Assembly (NCBI GenBank): GCA_945872015.1
Contig: CAMBYJ010000106.1
Location: 1 to 6,304, forward strand
Direction of reading: 5' to 3'
Origin: Chitinophaga pinensis
GTDB taxonomy: Bacteria; Bacteroidota; Bacteroidia; AKYH767-A; OLB10
Length of the DNA stretch: 6,304 nucleotides
Shown: positions 1 to 6,044 of the stretch, one piece after another
How the letters are laid out: every line of letters starts with the position of its first letter
How positions within the stretch are numbered: position 1 is the stretch's first letter
Translations under genes and position numbers: made by a program
Notes under the pieces: model-generated
Databases searched by the model: none
What the model was told of the DNA's origin: nothing
Seen by the model: the letters and a program-made list of their open reading frames with translations, nothing else

Positions 1-24
1 TGAATATTGTTAAAAACGGGAGGA

Positions 25-759
25 TTAGTCCAATTTATAGTTTAGTTTCATGGTAATCGAGGCCGTTTTCTCGCGAGAAGATGTATTGTAAGCCCCTCCC
101 CAGGAATAATCTTCCCCCGAATTTTGTCCAGTTATCTGAATAATTCCCATTTGAGCGGTGGTCAATTTATCGATGTTGCTCCCTGATTCTTCAGCTATTT
201 TTTCAGCACGTTCGCGGGCATCTTTTGTTGCTTTCGAAACCAATGATAGTTTTAAATCAGCCAACTTCGTATAGTAATAACGGGGTGCCTGTGAGTTTAA
301 CTGAATACCATCGTTGATTAACTCTGTGATATTTCTCGAAACTTCTTCTACCTGATCAATTTTGCTAGAAGTAATCTGCACTGATTGCGTGAGTTTATAT
401 CCTGCGAAATCCTGCCCTACTACCTCACCGTTAGTACCGTAACGGTAGGTCACTAAATTCTCTACCGAGATAGAACTAAACACGAGTGATTTTTTATCAA
501 GTCCTTTTGCGATTAGATACTTTTCTATGGCCGACTTATCAGCACTCAATGCAGCAGAAGCCGCTTTCATATCTAAATCCTGACGAGCGAAAGAACCTTC
601 CCAAACGATTAAATCAGAAGTAAAATTTATTTCTCCGAGACCAGTAACTGAAATAACATTATCGGGTTTATTACGATTCATGATGGCATTACCTAAAGCA
701 AAAGCTGCAACGATAATTGCAATAGAATAAAGAATAGAGGTAAGGTTTGATTTAAACAT
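25..759 (-). CDS. SIMPL (DUF541) domain protein, membrane-anchored
   Basis: The 244-residue protein starts at ATG 757-759. Residues 7-27 form one hydrophobic segment, either an uncleaved anchor or a signal peptide, so the rest should lie in the periplasm. Residues 35-240 match the SIMPL/DUF541 family (YggE, BP26): an early ISVTGLGEINF strand typical of the family, a middle VTYRYG...GYKLTQSVQI section, a DARERAEKIAEESG helix, and a final TASITMKLNYKL strand. Length is normal for the family. Family members are periplasmic or outer-membrane associated and some have been linked to oxidative stress; the molecular function is not settled. It is the last gene of the minus-strand envelope cluster, 32 bases after the lipoprotein gene before it, and has no promoter of its own that I can see. 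Family assignment is firm; the role is unknown. Confidence 0.93.
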   Translation of the reverse strand: MFKSNLTSILYSIAIIVAAFALGNAIMNRNKPDNVISVTGLGEINFTSDLIVWEGSFARQDLDMKAASAALSADKSAIEKYLIAKGLDKKSLVFSSISVENLVTYRYGTNGEVVGQDFAGYKLTQSVQITSSKIDQVEEVSRNITELINDGIQLNSQAPRYYYTKLADLKLSLVSKATKDARERAEKIAEESGSNIDKLTTAQMGIIQITGQNSGEDYSWGGAYNTSSREKTASITMKLNYKLD

Positions 760-791
760 AGTTTTTAGAAAATTTATTTAAAGGTAGTTTA

Positions 792-1295
792 TTAACCTGG
801 GAAAATCGCAATAATTAATGAAACAACGAGGACAATTCCTAACCCAACTGCTAAAATGACTTTACCACCTTTGGATTTAATCTGATTAGTATCCATCGTA
901 TTTACTTGCTGAACTTTTCCGTCTTTTAATAACTCCACTTCATCCTGTTTTATTGTGTGGAAGTTTTTATAAGTTGCTGGATATCCCGTTACTGTTAATG
1001 TGATTTTTCTTCCTTTGATGGTCGATTCAAATCGTGGCTCGACTAATACATCAGCATTCGATTTTTTAACTGCTTCTTCTACTGCCTGATTTTTTAAATC
1101 ATCATTGATACGTTTTCCACGTGCATTAATGGTAGCTGAAGTTTTTTCTTCTTTTACCTCCATATCAGCTAACACAGGTTTTTGTATTACACCTACACCG
1201 TAAATATCTGTTGTTTTAGTTGTGATAGCATGCTGTGTTGTACACGATGCAAGAAATAGAATTGATAATGCAATGACTAAATGGATGTGTTTCAT
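792..1295 (-). CDS. Lipoprotein with C-terminal transmembrane helix
   Basis: The 167-residue protein begins with a lipoprotein signal peptide; the lipobox is LASC with Cys18 as the predicted lipidated residue. Residues about 25-115 form a soluble domain containing a DVLVEPRFE stretch and a GYPATYKNF motif. I recognise this combination from uncharacterised Bacteroidota lipoproteins, but no function is known to me. Residues about 143-166 (GGKVILAVGLGIVLVVSLIIAIF) are strongly hydrophobic and look like a membrane helix just before the C terminus. A lipid anchor at one end and a helix at the other is unusual: the protein would be held in the inner membrane at both ends, or would bridge two membranes. 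ATG 1293-1295 is the first codon that includes the whole signal peptide. It lies 26 bases after the DUF2752 gene and 32 before the SIMPL gene, so it is probably co-transcribed with both. Confidence 0.88.
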   Translation of the reverse strand: MKHIHLVIALSILFLASCTTQHAITTKTTDIYGVGVIQKPVLADMEVKEEKTSATINARGKRINDDLKNQAVEEAVKKSNADVLVEPRFESTIKGRKITLTVTGYPATYKNFHTIKQDEVELLKDGKVQQVNTMDTNQIKSKGGKVILAVGLGIVLVVSLIIAIFPG

Positions 1296-1321
1296 GATTT
1301 TTATTTATGAATTCAAATGTA

Positions 1322-1642
1322 TTATTTTTTCGAACTTGTAAATGACTTCCAGTTAAAGAAAATCATTTTTGTCCATAGATAAATTAATAAAGGCAGAACG
1401 ATTACAACCAAAGGATTGAACTGATACCCAATTAAAAATTCGCCATGCAAACAATGTTGCACTGCGCGAGTTATGCCACACCCATAGCATGTTTTATCAA
1501 GCAATAAAACTGATAAACATAAACTCTGACCTTTATCAAAAAAAGAAGCTGGTAGTACCCACAAAATGATAGGTAATACCAGCAACACTATTAATTGAAT
1601 CTTGTACTTCAAATGTTTATGGTCTTGCGCGACTAACAACAA
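1322..1642 (-). CDS. DUF2752 family small membrane protein
   Basis: The 106-residue protein has two hydrophobic segments (about residues 15-32 and 74-92). Between them is the DUF2752 signature: a CxxCG-ITRA motif with Cys52 and Cys55, followed by a conserved NPL at 76-78. The family is small, integral to the membrane and of unknown function. The start is uncertain. No ATG exists in this frame before the first membrane segment, and a stop lies upstream at 1655-1657. TTG at 1640-1642, the next TTG at 1637-1639, or TTG at 1610-1612 must serve. The first two overlap the end of the upstream YqaE-type gene by 23-26 bases, which would fit coupled translation; the third would start 5 bases after that gene's stop. 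The protein ends in a short basic tail. Confidence 0.85.
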   Translation of the reverse strand: MLLVAQDHKHLKYKIQLIVLLVLPIILWVLPASFFDKGQSLCLSVLLLDKTCYGCGITRAVQHCLHGEFLIGYQFNPLVVIVLPLLIYLWTKMIFFNWKSFTSSKK

Positions 1643-2180
1643 TGATAGCGTGTACTATACCAGGCAACCAACATAAAATGGTTAGTCCGAGGCTTATTAA
1701 TGTTTGCTCTAGGTCCCAGTCGGTAACTAGCCCAACAGCAAGAGGAGGTAATAAAACTGCTAATACAAATAACAAAACTGTTGGAATTCCATCAGCATCG
1801 CTGCGCTTAGCTGCCTTTTTCATTTTATTGACTGCCTTTACAACTTTGATCTTGTCTTTAACCGTAAGCTTTGCTTGTGCTTTATCAGAAGCTTTTATCT
1901 CATTTACCTTTTGGTCAGTTTTGACAGTAGCAACTTCTGAAATTTTTGAAGAGTTTAAAATAATATCGTCATTCGAAGAAGCCGAAAAGGGAGATTGATC
2001 AATTGTCTTTGAATTGATTTTATCTAGGTTATCCGTCTTTGTTCTTTCAACAGCCGTATTTTTTGCATTATTCTTCCAATCGATATAATAACCTGATTGG
2101 TAATGTCTTTTTTCAAGTGTACACGAAGAAATACCAATAAATGAAATCAGTAAAAGAAATAAAAGGTGTTTATTTTTCAT
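1617..2180 (-). CDS. Lipoprotein with C-terminal Pmp3/YqaE domain
   Basis: The 187-residue protein starts at ATG 2178-2180. A TTG six codons upstream is in frame, but the ATG gives a cleaner signal peptide, MKNKHLLFLLL, ending in lipobox ISSC with Cys20. After the Cys comes KRHYQSGYYIDW, a motif I recall following the lipobox in many Bacteroidota lipoproteins. Residues about 30-100 are polar and low in complexity, then a lysine-rich stretch (about 101-127) leads to two membrane helices. Residues 130-187 match the Pmp3/YqaE (UPF0057) family, with its LLPPLAV first helix and LPGIVHAIIVV second helix. Stand-alone members are about 50-60 residues and in yeast affect membrane potential and salt tolerance; bacterial roles are unclear. 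It is the first gene of the cluster and overlaps the DUF2752 gene. Domain call is firm; function is unknown. Confidence 0.9.
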   Translation of the reverse strand: MKNKHLLFLLLISFIGISSCTLEKRHYQSGYYIDWKNNAKNTAVERTKTDNLDKINSKTIDQSPFSASSNDDIILNSSKISEVATVKTDQKVNEIKASDKAQAKLTVKDKIKVVKAVNKMKKAAKRSDADGIPTVLLFVLAVLLPPLAVGLVTDWDLEQTLISLGLTILCWLPGIVHAIIVVSRARP

Positions 2181-2225
2181 AATGTAAATTTTTTGCAATG
2201 ATAATTATTTACGTCCGTGAATAAC

Positions 2226-2253
2226 ATGATATTTGCTCAATTTTGCGAAAATT
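2226..2253 (+). promoter_or_regulatory. Possible promoter of the DUF3050 gene
   Basis: CAATTTTG at 2238-2245 differs from the Bacteroidota -7 element TAnnTTTG at one position and lies about 50 bases before ATG 2298. No good -33 TTTG is visible at the expected distance. If this is the promoter, the transcript would begin near 2252, which would exclude ATG 2226 and favour ATG 2298 as the start. Confidence 0.25.
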
Positions 2254-2297
2254 TAATAACAACCAAAACTGAATTTCTTAACTATTGTTCTAACGTC

Positions 2298-3092
2298 ATG
2301 AATCACCATATCCAAAAATTACAAGCGACCATTGCGCCTCACCGAGAAGCATTAATAAATCACCCTTTATATTCTTCCATTAGTTCCCTAACCGATATTC
2401 AATCTTTCATGGAACACCACGTTTTTGCGGTGTGGGATTTTATGTCGCTGTTAAAATATTTACAAATCAACTTAACCTGCACTACCTTACCTTGGATGCC
2501 AGTCGGTTCGGCAAACACCCGTTTTTTAATCAATGAAATTGTTACCGGCGAAGAAAGTGATGTGGATCAGCACGGAAACAGAACCAGTCATTTTGAATTG
2601 TATTTAAAAGCCATGAATGAAATTGGCTGCGATACAAAAACTATCTCCCATTTAATTCACAACCTTCAATCAGGAAAATCAATTGCTGAAGCGATTGCTG
2701 CATCTAATTTACCTGATGGACCACATCAATTTTTAAATCAAACGTTTGAATTCATTCAAACAAATAAACCACATGTAGTGGCTGCGGTATTTACTTTCGG
2801 AAGAGAAGATTTAATTCCGGATATGGTTTTAGAAATCATAAAAACATTAAAAGCACAGTTTCCAGATCAGCTCGAAACGTTGCATTATTACATCGAACGA
2901 CATATTGAGGTAGATGGCGGACATCATTCGCATCTGGCTTTAGAAATGACGCAAGAACTTTGTGGTGAAGATGCAACCAAATGGGAAGAAGCAACAACGG
3001 CTACCATTGCTGCATTAAAATCGAGAAAGTTGTTATGGGACTCTGTATTGGAAAAAATCAGTGAGACATCTAATGGTTTAGTCATTTTATAA
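2298..3092 (+). CDS. DUF3050 heme-oxygenase-like protein
   Basis: I place the start at ATG 2298, giving 264 residues beginning MNHHIQKLQATIAPHREALINHPLY, which is how DUF3050 proteins usually begin. The frame stays open upstream to ATG 2226 or GTG 2217, but those extra residues do not resemble the family. DUF3050 proteins share the all-helical heme-oxygenase-like fold, which includes di-iron oxygenases. Conserved acidic and histidine residues that could bind metal are present: E39, H40 and H41 in FMEHHVFAVWDFMSLLK; E85/E86 in GEESDVD; H98 and E100 in SHFELY; E170 in FGREDLIPDM; and H197, E200, H202, D206, H209 and H210 in LHYYIERHIEVDGGHH. No signal peptide is visible, so it should be cytosolic. 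It stands alone, divergent from the envelope operon and convergent with the next gene. Family is firm; substrate and activity are unknown. Confidence 0.9.
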   Translation: MNHHIQKLQATIAPHREALINHPLYSSISSLTDIQSFMEHHVFAVWDFMSLLKYLQINLTCTTLPWMPVGSANTRFLINEIVTGEESDVDQHGNRTSHFELYLKAMNEIGCDTKTISHLIHNLQSGKSIAEAIAASNLPDGPHQFLNQTFEFIQTNKPHVVAAVFTFGREDLIPDMVLEIIKTLKAQFPDQLETLHYYIERHIEVDGGHHSHLALEMTQELCGEDATKWEEATTATIAALKSRKLLWDSVLEKISETSNGLVIL

Positions 3093-3160
3093 TTTCTCTG
3101 CTAATCTGCAATTTTTTCTGAACAAGACATCATAAAACAACTTTTTAACTAAAGTAATTA

Positions 3161-4414
3161 TCAGTTGGCTTCTTGACTTAAAAATGCTCGGTCTAAATGA
3201 ATTTTTTTGAGTCCGCCATTAGGCCCTTTTATGTAGTAATGTTCCGACATGGCCGCACCCAACTTTTCGTCGAATTTTCTTTTTATCCTCGACATTTTTT
3301 CGCTTAACGAATTACTGTTATACTCGCATAGTTTTTCTAGTTGGCCCTCTATCATTTCTCTGCTATCGCTAGGACTTACCTGATTGAGAATACCTCTCAA
3401 CTCTGCTTTGTAATCGCCCATTTCTGCTAAACGTATTCCTTCGGGATGATTTAAAAACAATAAATAAACGGCACGCTCTGTTGGAGACAAACCAATCTGC
3501 AGCATTCCCATTTCTGGCAAAACGATTTTTTGTGACCGACCTTTTACCATGAGCGGTGTAGGCTGCCTCAATAAATCATAACGTTCTTTAAACAATAGCT
3601 GACGGCGAATATCCTCCATCATTTCAAACGTATAACGCAATTGCATATGTGGGATATGCTTATCGCGAATGATTTTTTGACAATCAGGACAAACATCTGC
3701 CGTGCGCAGCTTTAACATTACCTCTGATTTATTCTGACAAAAATCCATGATACAACCTTTCGATTCATAATGCATGTAATTGCCCATCTCCGTAGGGTTA
3801 TCAAACATCGCATGTTTTAAAAGCGTACTTGCAATATGATAACATATTGGATAACGAGGATCTCCCGAGGTAAAATGATCCCATCCATCCACATGAATAA
3901 AATAATTGCCTTTCAGATTTGGATCATAACCAACAAACCAGTTTTCATGGTTGGCATGTTCGGTTAAGAGGATAACAATATACGATTCTGTATTTTCTGA
4001 AAAATAATAATTAGTAAGTTCTTCAACATACGGCGTCTCACTAAATATCGGCGGTTCATATGATAAAGGCGGCGCATCATTAATCATTGAATCTTCTGAA
4101 ACACTCTCATTCGTTTCAATAATATCTTTTGACTTTCTATACTTATTATTAATTCGAAATAAATCCCTCCATGATTTGCGCTCCTGTGTACTTTGTTTTG
4201 GCAAGTGAATAGGTCGTGAGTAGCTTATAACTTCTTTTATATCATACCTCGGATCTCCTGGTTCTACAATTTTGATTTCATCTTTAATGGTAATCTCTCT
4301 GGGTTTGTCGCTCAACTCAAAACTATAAGGTCCCACAAACTGATTTAAAAATTCATAACAACCGAAATATAATTCGTCGCTTACGCCCTTGGTTCTTATA
4401 AGATGTACTAACAT
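3161..4414 (-). CDS. 417-residue protein with archaemetzincin-like region and Bacteroidota C-terminal domain
   Basis: Function is not recognised. There is no signal peptide, so it is probably cytosolic. Residues 1-70 form a first folded region; 71-125 are polar and likely a linker. Residues about 144-250 hold a strand-rich block ending in FIHVDGWD, then CYHIASTLLKH (H193, H201), then CIM (221-223), C226 and CPDC (242-245). A C-x-M followed 18 residues later by CxxC closely resembles the end of the archaemetzincin signature (HExxHxxGxxHCx4CxMx17CxxC), but the catalytic HExxH is absent, so a structural zinc site without peptidase activity is my inference. Residues about 308-412 (LSPTERAVYLLFLNHPEGI to KKIHLDRAFL) form a helical, possibly winged-helix domain that I recall at the C terminus of many uncharacterised Bacteroidota proteins. 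ATG 4412-4414 is the start. Upstream are a candidate promoter and a terminator that separates it from the DUF6717 gene. Confidence 0.8.
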   Translation of the reverse strand: MLVHLIRTKGVSDELYFGCYEFLNQFVGPYSFELSDKPREITIKDEIKIVEPGDPRYDIKEVISYSRPIHLPKQSTQERKSWRDLFRINNKYRKSKDIIETNESVSEDSMINDAPPLSYEPPIFSETPYVEELTNYYFSENTESYIVILLTEHANHENWFVGYDPNLKGNYFIHVDGWDHFTSGDPRYPICYHIASTLLKHAMFDNPTEMGNYMHYESKGCIMDFCQNKSEVMLKLRTADVCPDCQKIIRDKHIPHMQLRYTFEMMEDIRRQLLFKERYDLLRQPTPLMVKGRSQKIVLPEMGMLQIGLSPTERAVYLLFLNHPEGIRLAEMGDYKAELRGILNQVSPSDSREMIEGQLEKLCEYNSNSLSEKMSRIKRKFDEKLGAAMSEHYYIKGPNGGLKKIHLDRAFLSQEAN

Positions 4415-4474
4415 ATTCGTAAATTTATATAATTAATTTAATTTATGAAAGAATAATGCAGCAATACCTCCATA

Positions 4475-4503
4475 AAAAGATACGCTGCATCAATCCTTCC
4501 AAA
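4475..4503 (-). promoter_or_regulatory. Candidate promoter of the 417-residue gene
   Basis: Read on the minus strand, TTTG (4503-4500) is followed after 17 bases by TATCTTTT (4482-4475), one mismatch from TAnnTTTG. Transcription would begin near 4468, giving a leader of about 54 bases. The -33 box falls within the T-run of the terminator just upstream. The pair is plausible but short motifs like this occur by chance in AT-rich DNA. Confidence 0.35.
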
Positions 4504-4530
4504 AAACAGGTGTCAAATTATTTTAACACC
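4501..4530 (-). terminator. Intrinsic terminator after the DUF6717 gene
   Basis: On the minus strand GGTGTTAAA pairs with TTTGACACC (nine pairs including one U-G wobble) around a 4-base loop AUAA, directly followed by TGTTTTTT. This has the full form of a rho-independent terminator. It lies about 115 bases after the stop codon of the DUF6717 gene and ends the unit upstream of the 417-residue gene. A second stem, CCTTTC/GAAAGG (4541-4559), lies just upstream of it in the same transcript but lacks a T-run. Confidence 0.75.
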
Positions 4531-4643
4531 GCTGCATTGTCCTTTCCAAAAATGAAAGGCCGGGGGTTACAAGTAACAATGGGTTAATCATCAAACTTGC
4601 ACAATGCTGGAAATTCTTTTAAATGCATTTTTCATCTTTACAA

Positions 4644-4997
4644 TTATCCAAACACATGAAAGTAAATTTGTGAAGGAATTCCTCCCATATAAACTCTGGT
4701 TACCGGACATAACCACCCACGCATGCCTGTTTCCTGCACATGATACCACCCTCCGTTTGCTTCTTCTCTTTCTAACTTTAAACAGTGTGCACCCGGAAAC
4801 GGATTCGCACTGAAAATAATGGTGGATGTTTCTTTTACCGTTGGTAAATACGTACTAATAATTTCCGACATGCCCAATACAAAGGGCTCTGCAATAATAC
4901 CCTTACGGTCATCATCAAATTTCCAGGTTGTTCCTTCGCGATATAAAGCCAATGACATTATCGCATTTTGTGTTGGTGGTACAATTGTGTTTTTCAT
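4644..4997 (-). CDS. DUF6717 family protein
   Basis: The 117-residue protein starts at ATG 4995-4997 and has no signal peptide or membrane segment. It carries two blocks that I recall from the DUF6717 family: WKFDDDRKGIIAEPFVLG (residues 25-42), and IFSANPFPGAH (61-71) leading through LEREEANGGWYHV (75-87) to GWLCP (94-98). Family function is unknown to me; the aromatic, glycine-rich conserved blocks suggest a small mostly-beta fold, which is inference. It lies 66 bases downstream of the vWA gene on the same strand and may be co-transcribed with it or use the candidate promoter in that gap. A strong terminator follows it. The stop lies well before the 417-residue gene, so the two are probably separate units. 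Confidence 0.85.
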   Translation of the reverse strand: MKNTIVPPTQNAIMSLALYREGTTWKFDDDRKGIIAEPFVLGMSEIISTYLPTVKETSTIIFSANPFPGAHCLKLEREEANGGWYHVQETGMRGWLCPVTRVYMGGIPSQIYFHVFG

Positions 4998-5035
4998 AAA
5001 TTGATTTTTTAATACTATTATTTAATAATGAATTG

Positions 5036-5063
5036 CAAACTAGAAATACACTATAAAAACAAA
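5036..5063 (-). promoter_or_regulatory. Candidate promoter of the DUF6717 gene
   Basis: On the minus strand TTTG (5063-5060), immediately after the vWA stop codon, is followed after 17 bases by TAGTTTGC (5042-5035), a variant of TAnnTTTG with one base between TA and TTTG. Transcription would begin near 5029 and leave a leader of about 30 bases. The 17-base spacing equals that of the candidate promoter at 4475-4503. Confidence 0.35.
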
Positions 5064-5720
5064 TTATTTATTTATCGGCGGAATTGAAATATTATCATTT
5101 TCATCATCCTTTCCAAACAACTTGTTAGAACGAACTCCCATCGTCTTTTTAAGCATGTAGCCATCAAAATCATTTGACAATTCATTCATTGAGGAACACA
5201 TTTGGTCTTTAGAAAACGATCTTACTTCTTCTTGTCGGATGTTTAAATTCTGTGCAATGCTCCATCCATCGATATCTGCACCTAAGAAAGAAAATGACCA
5301 GTTCCCTTTATCAGTAAGCGTTTTAATTTTATTTGCTATTTGTGCGTAGTTATAAAACTGTGACGAGTTCTCTTCGCCATCCGTAAGAATAACCATGACC
5401 ACATCATCTTCTGGCGTTACCACTTCTTCTAATTTCGCAATGCGTGATCCTATCGCATCGAGCAAAGCGGTACATCCACCTGGCTGATACTGACTACGCG
5501 TTAATAATTGAATACAATTCGGAGCACTATTGGTTATGATTTCTTTTACTCCTGTATCAAACAGTGTTAGTGAAACATAAATTTTTTGCTCCGGATTTTT
5601 TGCTGCTGTTTTACGAATCGACTCAATCTGCGAGTTCAATGCATTAAGTGTTTCGATTTGCACACCTGACATGCTGCTACTTGCATCCATGATCAGTTGA
5701 TAATACGTTTTTGATTTCAT
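5064..5720 (-). CDS. Cytosolic von Willebrand factor A (vWA) domain protein
   Basis: The 218-residue protein is almost entirely one vWA domain (about residues 5-195). The metal-ion-dependent adhesion site is complete: D12, S14 and S16 in MDASSSM (DxSxS), T84 in the GGCTALLDAIG loop, and D114 in ILTDGEEN. A FSFLGADIDG strand-loop follows (143-152). There is no signal peptide or membrane helix, so it should act in the cytosol, where vWA domains usually hold a partner protein through a bound divalent metal. The last 20 residues are polar and probably disordered. Many cytosolic vWA proteins work with a MoxR-type AAA+ ATPase, but none is present in this window. ATG 5718-5720 lies behind an A-rich leader with no Shine-Dalgarno sequence. 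It is the first gene of a possible pair with the DUF6717 gene. Confidence 0.92.
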   Translation of the reverse strand: MKSKTYYQLIMDASSSMSGVQIETLNALNSQIESIRKTAAKNPEQKIYVSLTLFDTGVKEIITNSAPNCIQLLTRSQYQPGGCTALLDAIGSRIAKLEEVVTPEDDVVMVILTDGEENSSQFYNYAQIANKIKTLTDKGNWSFSFLGADIDGWSIAQNLNIRQEEVRSFSKDQMCSSMNELSNDFDGYMLKKTMGVRSNKLFGKDDENDNISIPPINK

Positions 5721-5749
5721 GTTGTGGGTTGTTTTTAAAATTAGTGAGG

Positions 5750-5757
5750 CAAAGATG
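5750..5757 (-). promoter_or_regulatory. Candidate -7 promoter element of the vWA gene
   Basis: On the minus strand CATCTTTG followed by CC is one base from the Bacteroidota -7 consensus TAnnTTTG. It lies 30 bases upstream of the vWA start codon, so the leader would be about 20-25 bases. No TTTG is present at the usual -33 distance, where the sequence is instead a run of A followed by a G-rich stretch. Confidence 0.4.
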
Positions 5758-5825
5758 TACCCACCACCCCGCTTTTTTTAAATTTCTGCAACCTTGCTAA
5801 AACGTAACTATCTGAAAAAGAAAAC

Positions 5826-5848
5826 CCTGAAGTTTTTAGAACTACAGG
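5826..5848 (-). terminator. Hairpin terminator after the decayed DUF47 gene
   Basis: CCTGAAGTT (5826-5834) and AACTACAGG (5840-5848) pair over eight of nine positions, with one mismatch in the middle and a 5-base loop. On the minus strand it is followed by GTTTTCTTTTTC, and on the plus strand by ATTTTTAT, so it could work in both directions. It starts 28 bases after the stop of the DUF47 remnant, where that gene's terminator would be expected, and would also shield the vWA promoter. Confidence 0.6.
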
Positions 5849-5875
5849 ATTTTTATAAAACTTGAATCACTGCCA

Positions 5876-6031
5876 TCAAATAAATAACATTATCCTATAA
5901 GCAGCCTCTTCACACTTGTCTGTAGCTGTCTCTAATGATTGTAAAATTTCTTTCATCTTGATAATCTGAACTGCGTTGGTTTCCTTCTCAAACAAGTTAG
6001 CTACCGCATATTCAAAAATATCGTCTGCATT
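5876..6031 (-). pseudogene. Remnant of a DUF47 (PhoU-like) phosphate-transport accessory gene
   Basis: The minus strand reads ADDIFEYAVANLFEKETNAV and then QIIKMKEILQSLETATDKCEEAA, which closely follows the C-terminal end of Bacteroidota DUF47/PhoU-like proteins (recalled consensus: ADDIFDLAVADLFENEKDAV, IKMREVLQALETATDKCEDAANVIESI). Intact proteins are about 210-220 residues, so only about the last quarter remains. Immediately upstream three stop codons in a row occur in the same frame (6032-6040). After EEAA the frame is also broken: the expected NVI is encoded in another frame after about eight extra bases, and the remnant ends instead in YRIMLFI. The family normally sits beside a PiT phosphate transporter gene; none is seen here. 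There is no usable start codon, so it is almost certainly not translated into a working protein. Confidence 0.78.
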
Positions 6032-6044
6032 CTATCACTAAACT

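Larger units (their letters stand above)
4456..4537. repeat. Three copies of GCTGCAT, two in inverted orientation
   Basis: GCTGCAT occurs on the plus strand at 4484-4490 and 4531-4537 and as its complement ATGCAGC at 4456-4462. The two plus-strand copies sit in a longer imperfect direct repeat (4483-4506 and 4530-4553, 18 of 24 positions identical, 47 bases apart). The inverted pair 4456-4462/4484-4490 flanks the candidate -7 box of the 417-residue gene, as an operator would, or could form a 7-base-pair stem in RNA. Confidence 0.6.
4415..4643. other. Intergenic region between the DUF6717 and 417-residue genes
   Basis: These 229 bases hold no convincing gene on either strand. They contain, in minus-strand order, a GTTAC-TT-GTAAC inverted repeat (4566-4577), a CCTTTC/GAAAGG stem, the terminator at 4501-4530, the GCTGCAT repeats and the candidate promoter of the 417-residue gene. 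Confidence 0.7.

Noticed and set aside
1642..1998. Open frame on the plus strand, antisense to the YqaE-type lipoprotein gene
   Set aside because: It lies entirely within a well-supported gene on the other strand, has no recognisable domain, and its hydrophobic run mirrors the lysine-rich and membrane segments opposite.
2181..2198. Longer TTG start for the YqaE-type lipoprotein
   Set aside because: The ATG at 2178-2180 gives a standard lipoprotein signal peptide; the added residues MQKIYI do not improve it.
2195..2203. -7-like element TATCATTG upstream of the YqaE-type gene
   Set aside because: It would leave a leader of only about 8 bases and has no -33 partner.
3093..3160. Terminator between the convergent DUF3050 and 417-residue genes
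   Set aside because: The 68 bases contain T-runs and A-runs, but no stem of useful length next to them could be found.
4604..5004. Two short plus-strand open frames opposite the DUF6717 gene
   Set aside because: They overlap a gene with clear family motifs and show no similarity to known proteins.
5008..5031. AT-rich inverted repeat before the DUF6717 gene
   Set aside because: The arms are only A and T (ATTATT/AATAAT), as expected by chance in such DNA.
3161..5720. Known anti-phage system built on vWA and MoxR ATPase proteins
   Set aside because: A vWA protein is present, but no MoxR or other AAA+ ATPase, nuclease, protease effector or NTP-binding sensor is found in the window.
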